Origin: Nostoc sp. CHAB 5824 | Lineage (GTDB): Bacteria > Cyanobacteriota > Cyanobacteriia > Cyanobacteriales > Nostocaceae | Length of the DNA stretch: 64,000 bases | Assembly: GCF_020829665.1 (NCBI RefSeq) | Contig: NZ_JAIVFT010000011.1 | Span: 124,001-188,000 of the forward strand | Reading direction: 5' to 3' | In this document: piece by piece, positions 58,234 through 64,000 of the stretch | Layout of the letters: the number at the start of each line of letters is the position of its first letter | Position numbering within the stretch: the first letter of the stretch is position 1 | The notes under the pieces: generated by a model | What the model saw: only the letters and a program-made list of their open reading frames with translations | The model's database searches: none | What the model was told of the DNA's origin: nothing | Translations under genes and position numbers: made by a program

Positions 58234-60027
58234 ATGGCACAGACGGAAATTAACGATATATCGGTAGATAGCTCTTTAGTTGATCCAGAAAAAGACCTGT
58301 TAGGACATGCCAATTTTGCCAAGTATCTAGCAGACAGCATTTACAAAATGAGCTTTCCTGAAGGTTTTGTTATTGCAGTTTACGGCTCTTGGAACTCTGG
58401 AAAATCCACATTATTAAACTTTGTAGTTCACTATCTTCAGCAAAAGCCGGACGAGGAGCAACCAATCATCGTTCCTTTTAATCCCTGGTTATTGTCTGGA
58501 CACGAAAATATCACAAGACGCTTTTTTGAGCAATTACAAAACGTTTTAAGCAAAGAGTCATCTGTGTCAAAAGGTTTGAAAGAGAGAGTAGCTGATTTTG
58601 CCGCCATTATTTCAGACATTCCTCTACCTTATGCTCAAACTGGCAAAGCATTAGCAGCATTGTTGGACGAGAAGGACAAGGAAGCTGCCCAATTAAAAGA
58701 AGAAGTAGAAGACACGTTAGTACAGTTGCAGCGGCGAATAGTTGTAACAATTGACGATATTGACCGATTGGCTGCTGAAGATATCAAGCAGTTATTTCGT
58801 ATTTTCAAAGCAATGCGGAATTTTACTAACGTCGTCTATTTTATAGTTTTTGATAAAGAAATTGTCAGGAAAACAATTGCAGATACCAAAGAAATATCTG
58901 CGGAAGCATACTTAGAAAAACTTATTCAAGTTAGTTTTGAGTTACCTATTCCTGATAAAATTTCACTTCGCAGGCTGCTTTTTGCAAAGCTTGATAATAT
59001 ATTTGCTGAAATTCCAAAAAAACAAATTAGCCAAGCTCGCTGGGGTGATATTTACTTTAAAGGAATAGATAACTTTATTACTAACATCCCCGATATTGTT
59101 CGTTTTGTTAACACTTTAACACTGACGTATCCAGCAGTAAAAGACGAAGTAAACCCAGTCGATTACATTGCTATCGAGTCTTTGCGAGTCTTTAGCCCAA
59201 AGATATATAATATAATCCATCAAAATCCTCATATTTTTGTAGGAGAGGTAAACCCTTCAATAGACGAACTCAACAGTCTTTTGAATACCTGGATTGCTCA
59301 AGTGCCAGATCAGGACAAGCAGCCCAGTAAAAATCTGCTCATGCACCTTTTTCCAAAGTTAAAATCTATTTTGGGAAATACCTATTTAGATGAAGAACAA
59401 GAGTTTGAATGGCGCCAACAACTACGTGTGTGTAGTTTAGAAATATTTCCTATTTACTTTCGTCTGTCGTTATCAGCAGGTGAATTATTTAATATCCAGA
59501 GAAAAATTATCCTTAGTTGGGTTGGAGATAAAGATAAGTTTAGAAACCATTTGATAGAACTTGCTAAACAAAAACTTCCAGGCGGTACAACACAAGCTAG
59601 GATATTTATAGAACAGCTAGAGAATTCTACTGAACAGAAAATTCCTGAGAATTATATTCCCTCAGTTGTGGAAGCTTTGTTTGATGTTAGTGAGCAAGTC
59701 TCATTGTGTCAAAATGATGAATCTAATGGCATTCTTGGTTTTGGAGATGAAGTTATCATCAATCGTTTTATATTACGGCTGTTGCGTCAGGTTGACGAAA
59801 CATTACGGTTTGATCTGCTAAAAAAAGCAATTACTCAAGGTAAAGCATTAGCAATAGTTCATCATGAGATTGCAACACTAAAAGAGCAACAAAGTCAATA
59901 TGGTGCAGATAAATTTAATTTAGAAGAGGAATGGCTGGTGAATGCACAACACCTCAAAGAACTGGAAGAAATGACTACGAAAACGCAGGTAAAAACTGAT
60001 ACAAAGGAAAACTTATCTAAAATTTAG
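58234..60027 (+). CDS. KAP family P-loop NTPase
   Basis: 597 residues. Walker A is VYGSWNSGKSTLLNF (about residues 49-63), and the PFNPWLLSGHENITRRFF stretch is characteristic of KAP NTPases. Walker B is RRIVVTIDDIDRL (about 168-180), followed by FKAMRNFTNVVYFIVFDKE. The usual KAP membrane insertion is absent: no long hydrophobic helix pair is seen between A and B. KAP NTPases are patchily spread, often plasmid- or defence-associated. No partner gene is adjacent. Function unknown. Confidence 0.85.
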   Translation: MAQTEINDISVDSSLVDPEKDLLGHANFAKYLADSIYKMSFPEGFVIAVYGSWNSGKSTLLNFVVHYLQQKPDEEQPIIVPFNPWLLSGHENITRRFFEQLQNVLSKESSVSKGLKERVADFAAIISDIPLPYAQTGKALAALLDEKDKEAAQLKEEVEDTLVQLQRRIVVTIDDIDRLAAEDIKQLFRIFKAMRNFTNVVYFIVFDKEIVRKTIADTKEISAEAYLEKLIQVSFELPIPDKISLRRLLFAKLDNIFAEIPKKQISQARWGDIYFKGIDNFITNIPDIVRFVNTLTLTYPAVKDEVNPVDYIAIESLRVFSPKIYNIIHQNPHIFVGEVNPSIDELNSLLNTWIAQVPDQDKQPSKNLLMHLFPKLKSILGNTYLDEEQEFEWRQQLRVCSLEIFPIYFRLSLSAGELFNIQRKIILSWVGDKDKFRNHLIELAKQKLPGGTTQARIFIEQLENSTEQKIPENYIPSVVEALFDVSEQVSLCQNDESNGILGFGDEVIINRFILRLLRQVDETLRFDLLKKAITQGKALAIVHHEIATLKEQQSQYGADKFNLEEEWLVNAQHLKELEEMTTKTQVKTDTKENLSKI

Positions 60028-60212
60028 ATTTATTTATAGTATTTCTCAATTGAGTACTATAATCAAGTGGTTTAAAAATAAATTTGCTTTTTGGCTATAA
60101 AAATACTGCTGCTAAATATTTGACAATAAATATTTTATAACCCACGAAAGATTTAGATATCTTCAATACTTTCTAATATCAGGAAATATACTTTAATCCC
60201 CGCATTGCAGTC

Positions 60213-60275
60213 ATGGAATCCTATGACGTTGTAATTATTAGTGCTGGTCATAATGGTTTAGTTTGTGCTGGCTAC
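60213..60275 (+). pseudogene. 5' fragment of a crtO-type carotenoid ketolase/desaturase gene
   Basis: From ATG at 60213 the frame reads MESYDVVIISAGHNGLVCAG then Y, matching the FAD-binding N-terminus of CrtO/phytoene-desaturase-like enzymes (V-V-I-x-A-G-H-N-G-L; one conserved Gly of GxGxxG is Ser here). It breaks off at about 60275 where transposase sequence begins; a TAG follows. Confidence 0.75.
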
Positions 60276-60451
60276 CAAAATATGCTTCATGGTTAGATCA
60301 AATGAAAATTTGGTTTAGCATTTTACAACATAAATTACTCACTCCAAATGATTTTCCTGACCTCAAGACCTTACAGCAACGTATAACTGATTTTATCGTC
60401 CGTCACAATGATTCAGCCCAACCAATCAAATGGTCATATACAGTAGCCTAG
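60263..60451 (+). pseudogene. 3' fragment of an IS630-type transposase
   Basis: The frame WLPKYASWLDQMKIWFSILQ followed by HKLLTPNDFPDLKTLQQRI and TDFIVRHNDSAQPIKWSYT is the C-terminal end of IS630/Tc1-mariner-like transposases (the SWLDQ-E/K-I-WFS segment near the last acidic residue). Only about 62 residues remain, joined to the crtO-like start. Confidence 0.8.
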
Positions 60452-60683
60452 ATGACGGAGAAATTCGCTACGAATTAATGCAAAGCTGTACTAAGTTAGT
60501 TTCCTCTAGCAGTGTTGGTGCTGTCACAGACTTGGATTTATTTAATAGACCTCTTGCAAAAATAGTTTTGCACTCTTGGGGGAAAGGGTAAGGGGTAAAG
60601 GGTGCATGGTAATTCTATCGCCGCTTTCCCCTTTACCTTTTAACCCACAACTGCTAGAAGTCTAATGAGTAGGGAGTAAGGGT

Positions 60684-60707
60684 AGAGACGCGATATATCG
60701 CGTCTCT
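60684..60707. repeat. Perfect 24-bp palindrome
   Basis: AGAGACGCGATA is followed directly by its reverse complement TATCGCGTCTCT with no spacer. Same family frame as the terminator at 22443-22473. Confidence 0.85.
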
Positions 60708-60766
60708 TTACAAGAGTAGGCTACGGATTTTTTGTGTTTCTTTCATTCGTTGCGGGAGCGTGAAAC

Positions 60767-60781
60767 GCGCCCTTTGGGCGC
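60767..60781. repeat. GCGCCC-TTT-GGGCGC hairpin
   Basis: 6-bp perfect GC stem with a 3-base loop inside repeat-rich DNA. Confidence 0.6.
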
Positions 60782-60818
60782 TTGTATCTTACAGCAGTTT
60801 TCAAATGAGTAGAGTTCA

Positions 60819-60857
60819 CTTCCATTCCTCTCTCCTAAAAGGAGAGAGGAATGGAAG
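60819..60857. repeat. Perfect 17-bp hairpin
   Basis: CTTCCATTCCTCTCTCC (60819-60835) and GGAGAGAGGAATGGAAG (60841-60857) are exact complements with a 5-base loop. No gene ends nearby. Confidence 0.85.
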
Positions 60858-61150
60858 CTACTCCCCAATGCTAGCAAGGAAGCAGGTGGTTTCATACAAG
60901 CAGAGAAAAACTAAAACTGAGTTTCAAAGCCTCTGCCCACGGGGGGAGAGGTTTGGAGAGGGGTAAAAAGCCATGCCACAAAACGAGAAATCAAGACTTA
61001 TGTATTTTTCTTTTTTCGTATGAAACCACCCTGCCCAAGGTTAGAAGGGAAGGGGTTGGGGGTTAGGTTTTTTTATATAGTCTACTCAACTGAAAATCGC
61101 TGTAAAAGAAGTAGTAGACCTCACCAGGATTTGATGTCAAGCGAATTACT

Positions 61151-61513
61151 TTACACCTGTTTATCAAAGCGGCTGCGAAAGCCTCCGTATTTTATCCAAT
61201 ATTGTTTCAAATTGTGGCAGGGTGTATGCAAACTGGCTCTTGCCTGATGCAGAATCACTTGACGATGAGCGCCCATCCAAATTTTGTCAATTGGGTCAAC
61301 CGAAATAATAGTGCCTCCTAAGGTTCCCACACATTGGGAAAAACGCTCAATAGCACTATAATCTACGGTTTCAAAAACAAAGAAATTACCTGAACAAATT
61401 AAATGCCTGCTGCGAATCCAGCACTGCATTTTTTTCTGCGCTTCTGGGGGTAGCATATTCGCTTTAATGGCCAGATTAGGCAGGGAAAGATCATAGGATG
61501 TTTGGGACTTCAT
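61151..61513 (-). CDS. cpeR: CpeR, activator of phycoerythrin gene expression
   Basis: 120 residues from the ATG at 61513, which has GGGAGG upstream and overlaps the cpeT 3' end by 23 bp. An inner ATG at 61456 gives 101 residues, close to the usual CpeR length, without overlap; both are possible. MLPPEAQKKMQCWIRSRHLI, SGNFFVFETVDYSAIERFSQ and GAHRQVILHQARASLHTPCH recall CpeR. It is required for cpeBA transcription in green light. It is the last gene of the visible cpe operon. Confidence 0.8.
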   Translation of the reverse strand: MKSQTSYDLSLPNLAIKANMLPPEAQKKMQCWIRSRHLICSGNFFVFETVDYSAIERFSQCVGTLGGTIISVDPIDKIWMGAHRQVILHQARASLHTPCHNLKQYWIKYGGFRSRFDKQV

Positions 61514-62114
61514 GGGCGAAACCCTCCCGCTTTTCAAAGCGCAAAGGCCCAAAGGTAGATCCCCAAACCTGCTCGTGTGTATTGACATCCAGCCCTCTAT
61601 CTAGGCTTATCCAAGTGGTTTGTGTGATTTCAACGTAACTATCGAGATAAGTCTGGCAGCCATTTTTCTCAATTAAGCACAAGTTTCCAGGCTCAACAGC
61701 GCCTATAAATCTATCTCCCTCTCGTTTGAAAATCATCGAGCAGTGATATCTGCGTGCGATACAATCTGGGGTGATGGTTCTAAGAATGCTTAACTCACGG
61801 GCTGCACCAGCATAGAAAAGGGCATTTTTTAAACTGTAGTTTTCGATATAAATCTCATCGCCATGATCTACTAAGCGATGTACTCCCTGTCTATAAGGTC
61901 TCCACAAATCATAGTCATAAACCTGTTCTGAATAAAGCCCGATCCCTGAGAAGAATTCAAACGGTAATGGACGAAATAATACGTGAATATGAGCGTAGTC
62001 TTTAGGATTTTCAAATGCCTGTTTATAATTGCTGAAATCCCCTGCCATCCAACGAGCTAGGGTGATTAAATGATTCGATGTACTGTCGCGGATATGTGGT
62101 GGTGAAGAATTCAT
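61491..62114 (-). CDS. cpeT: CpeT, phycobilin lyase of the CpcT/CpeT family
   Basis: 207 residues from the ATG at 62114 (a TTG at 62138 extends the frame but is unlikely). The N-terminal LARWMAGDFSNYKQAFENP and PLPFEFFSGIGLYSEQVYDY, with YRQGVHRLVDHG, are the CpcT/CpeT landmark regions. It attaches phycoerythrobilin to a Cys of phycoerythrin beta chain or helps bilin handling. It lies between cpeS and cpeR on the minus strand, in the known order cpeS-cpeT-cpeR. Confidence 0.9.
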   Translation of the reverse strand: MNSSPPHIRDSTSNHLITLARWMAGDFSNYKQAFENPKDYAHIHVLFRPLPFEFFSGIGLYSEQVYDYDLWRPYRQGVHRLVDHGDEIYIENYSLKNALFYAGAARELSILRTITPDCIARRYHCSMIFKREGDRFIGAVEPGNLCLIEKNGCQTYLDSYVEITQTTWISLDRGLDVNTHEQVWGSTFGPLRFEKREGFAHEVPNIL

Positions 62115-62354
62115 AAGTAGATGAGGATAAATAAACAATACAGAATTTTTCTTGTAAAGTTGCTCCTTTTAGGCTTTGCCTAAAACCGCACTTTCCGCAA
62201 AATTCAAAATTATGACCTTAACCTATGGCAAAAGTGTCTATTGACAGACTAATGGCATGACGAAACTAACGTAGTCAGTTCATATTGAGACTGCACGCTC
62301 TGACGTTGTATATATATGACTAGAAATGCCTAGAGAGCCATTTTTGGATCTAGT

Positions 62355-62885
62355 TTATTTATGAATATCCTGGCGGATTTCGGAAGAAAAAGAGGCAGTG
62401 ACAACTCCAGTACCAGCACTGGTTTTAATTAGAGAAACCCGACAACGGACATTGGGGTTGACAAACCAGATCTTTTCTTCGGCGGCGGCGCGCTCGTAGG
62501 CGGTGACTAGCACGAATGTGCCGTCTTCTGTTAAGTAATAATCGCCAGCCGCAGCAATCGTTTCGGCATAGCCTTGATCGCGCAGAAGTTTACCACGATG
62601 GGGATGAGTTGGATCGGGGATAGGAACTAGCACGCAAGTACCTTTGATTTCATTTTCATCCCAGTCTGATTGGCCTTCCCAACTCATCCGAAAGGGAGAA
62701 ACAACTGTTTGAGGATCAATGTTATAGACTTTACACAAGTCAATCACTACCGGATCATCGTCTGGGAGAGCAATGATATTTATCTCAGACTGTACGGCTT
62801 CAAAGTGACCGAATGCCAAATGATGGGCACTGCGTTGCGATCGCCAACGCCCAATAGAATTTGCAACAAACTCCGTAATATTCAT
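62355..62885 (-). CDS. cpeS: CpeS, phycobiliprotein lyase
   Basis: 176 residues from the ATG at 62885 (the TTG before it is not the start). NITEFVANSIGRWRSQRSAH starts the S/U-type lyase fold (lipocalin-like beta barrel); SWEGQSDWDENEIKGTCVLV and YYLTEDGTFVLVTAYE are conserved. It attaches bilin at Cys-82-type positions of phycobiliproteins. The gap of 240 bp to cpeT and 265 bp to the linker gene upstream is larger than within typical operons, but all lie on one strand. Confidence 0.9.
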   Translation of the reverse strand: MNITEFVANSIGRWRSQRSAHHLAFGHFEAVQSEINIIALPDDDPVVIDLCKVYNIDPQTVVSPFRMSWEGQSDWDENEIKGTCVLVPIPDPTHPHRGKLLRDQGYAETIAAAGDYYLTEDGTFVLVTAYERAAAEEKIWFVNPNVRCRVSLIKTSAGTGVVTASFSSEIRQDIHK

Positions 62886-62997
62886 CAACTCTTTGGTTTG
62901 TGTTTTTAGCTATTTGCTTTTGGATTGGAGAATCTCCCAATGGAAAATGATGAATAAGCTATTACGCTTTAAAATTACACAGTCACTTCCTAAGTTC

Positions 62998-63045
62998 GTT
63001 GACCGTTGACGGTTAACAGTCAACAGTCAACAGTCAACAGCCAAC
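62998..63045. repeat. STRR with facing heptamers, hairpin-forming
   Basis: GTTGACCGTTGAC (62998-63010) faces AGTCAAC repeated three times and then AGCCAAC (63018-63045); GTTGAC and GTCAAC are complementary. It lies in the gap between cpeE and cpeS. Confidence 0.8.
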
Positions 63046-63150
63046 ACGAAAAGATGTGCAAGTTAAATGCGCGACAGCTTATCCCAATTTACCTCTATAG
63101 TTCATCAATTGACAAAATGTTAGAGGTTGGGAAATTCTCCATTAGTAGCA

Positions 63151-63909
63151 TTAAGCTATTTCCGTGATACTAAGAATCTTGCCTCCTGTTTTCTGGATGC
63201 TCTGAATTTTTTGGGCCAGCTGGTTGTATCTCACGTCATAGGTTGCCATGCTTTTAGTCACTCGAACACCAAAATTGCCTTTGGAGACAGCGACACGGAA
63301 CCGCTTCCCTGTATTGCTGATAGCACCGGAACCACCTGGCGGGGAAACAATTTTTGTCGCCAGATTAGCACCAATGTCGCTAATCAATTTTGCTGATTTG
63401 CCCAAATCATTGGCAGCAAATCCCCGCATCAATGCAAAGGTACGGTTAAAACCGACATTCTTTACCCCAGCTTGGGTACGATTACCACGGGCAGAGGGGA
63501 CAATATTTTGGCCAAAACTCCTGATATATTCATCGCTATCAATGTAGGAGTTGATTTCCGCTGCGTAGCCCTGGGTGTTGTAAATTTGCACATGTTCCGC
63601 AACTTCAGCCTGATCTTGGGGAGCGCGACCGAGCAAATGTTTGAAGTTTAATTCTATAAAACGATAGGGAGAGGAAGTTTCAAAAAACAGCGAACGGTAT
63701 AGATCAGATTGAGCCACGGCTCTGACGAAGCCAGTAACAGTGATGTCACCATTCCGCAATTGAGACTCTGCACTGGTAAGCCGTTGGTTTTCAAATACAT
63801 GAGCATTGCCCAAAACTTGCCGATACACTGCTCGGATCACGCCTTGCAGATCATCTTCAGTGGCGTTGGGGCGTAATTCAACGGACTCAGCTTCTATCCA
63901 AAGTGTCAT
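63151..63909 (-). CDS. cpeE: Phycobilisome rod linker, phycoerythrin-associated (CpeE-type)
   Basis: 252 residues. The N-terminal PBS linker domain (about 15-150; GVIRAVYRQVLGNAHVFENQ, FVRAVAQSDLYRSLFFETSS, FKHLLGRAPQDQAEVAEH) is followed by a CpcD-like C-terminal domain (about 195-250; FRVAVSKGNFGVRVTKSMAT). It links phycoerythrin hexamers in phycobilisome rods on the thylakoid. AGGAGG precedes the ATG. Position upstream of cpeS fits cpeE of the cpeCDESTR order; CpeC or CpeD cannot be excluded. The rest of the operon would lie beyond the right edge of the window. Confidence 0.85.
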   Translation of the reverse strand: MTLWIEAESVELRPNATEDDLQGVIRAVYRQVLGNAHVFENQRLTSAESQLRNGDITVTGFVRAVAQSDLYRSLFFETSSPYRFIELNFKHLLGRAPQDQAEVAEHVQIYNTQGYAAEINSYIDSDEYIRSFGQNIVPSARGNRTQAGVKNVGFNRTFALMRGFAANDLGKSAKLISDIGANLATKIVSPPGGSGAISNTGKRFRVAVSKGNFGVRVTKSMATYDVRYNQLAQKIQSIQKTGGKILSITEIA

Positions 63910-64000
63910 ATCAATGCCTCCTAAATTTAGGATTTTCGTGTGGTTTTCTGAAAAATTGCAAATTAAAAAAGTTAATCATCTTGGGTGAGCATTGCCCACC

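Larger units (their letters stand above)
60028..61150. other. Repeat-rich gene graveyard
   Basis: About 1.1 kb without an intact gene. It contains a crtO-like 5' fragment, a transposase tail, a 24-bp palindrome, two strong hairpins and STRR-like DNA. Details are given in separate entries. Confidence 0.65.

Noticed and set aside
58013..58267. 84-codon open frame before the KAP NTPase gene
   Set aside because: It overlaps the KAP start, has no ribosome site and shows no protein-like composition.

Overview
The window is chromosomal-type DNA from a filamentous, heterocyst-group cyanobacterium of the Nostoc type that makes phycoerythrin. The grounds are a cpe gene set at the right end (rod linker, CpeS, CpeT, CpeR), an RbpA-type RNA-binding protein, many GCGATCGC (HIP1) octamers, heptamer short tandem repeats (STRR), small dispersed palindromic repeats, and several cyanobacterium-restricted protein families. 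Species cannot be fixed from the sequence alone.

Layout. 1-7 kb: 3' part of recN, a VOC-fold protein, a protein built of 13-residue repeats, and a minus-strand drug-export operon (ABC ATPase, ABC permease, MarR regulator, MFS exporter) behind a perfect inverted-repeat operator candidate. 7-10.6 kb: an HTH/sigma-like protein beside a MORC-like GHKL ATPase, then a MazEF toxin-antitoxin pair. 10.6-15 kb: methyltransferase-like protein, tyrosine-type phosphatase, a Bacteroidetes-type PdxJ and a secreted 5'-nucleotidase-like protein. 15-22.5 kb: VOC and GNAT genes (one GNAT is dead), rbpA, and an organosulfur cluster (SsuA, SsuD, NtaA/SnaA-type monooxygenase) without ssuB or ssuC. 22.8-28.5 kb: a TIR-TM-WD40 protein with 14 WD repeats (a dispersed repeat is inserted in repeat 8) followed by a 942-residue papain-like protease with peptidoglycan-binding-like modules.

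29-40.3 kb: a metabolic and decaying stretch with a zinc-free oxidoreductase, a broken collagen-like secreted protein, a shortened NrtB-like permease, a DUF3131 protein and a truncated second copy, Uma2, a three-gene operon (2TM SLATT-like protein, polytopic membrane protein, NodB-type deacetylase), a dead PhoB-type response regulator and a GH63-like fragment. 40.4-50 kb: threonine aldolase, an MlaF/MlaD lipid-transport pair wrapped in heptamer repeats, an orphan RiPP-like peptide with a double-glycine leader, a protein ending in two Tudor-knot/chromo-barrel modules, and a sugar-kinase/DOMON-like pair. 50.6-60 kb: hflX with an isoaspartyl peptidase, an ATP-grasp ligase behind a 10-bp hairpin, DUF72, MFS, and a KAP NTPase. 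60-61 kb: a repeat-rich graveyard where a crtO 5' end is joined to an IS630-type transposase tail. 61-64 kb: the cpe operon on the minus strand.

The stretches most likely to hide undescribed biology are the HTH + GHKL ATPase pair, the TIR-WD40/papain pair, the SLATT-like/membrane/deacetylase operon, the orphan RiPP-like precursor, and the 13-residue repeat protein. The repeat landscape (STRRs, MITE-like elements, perfect palindromes) is unusually dense, and in two places it has entered coding sequence or abuts a start codon.
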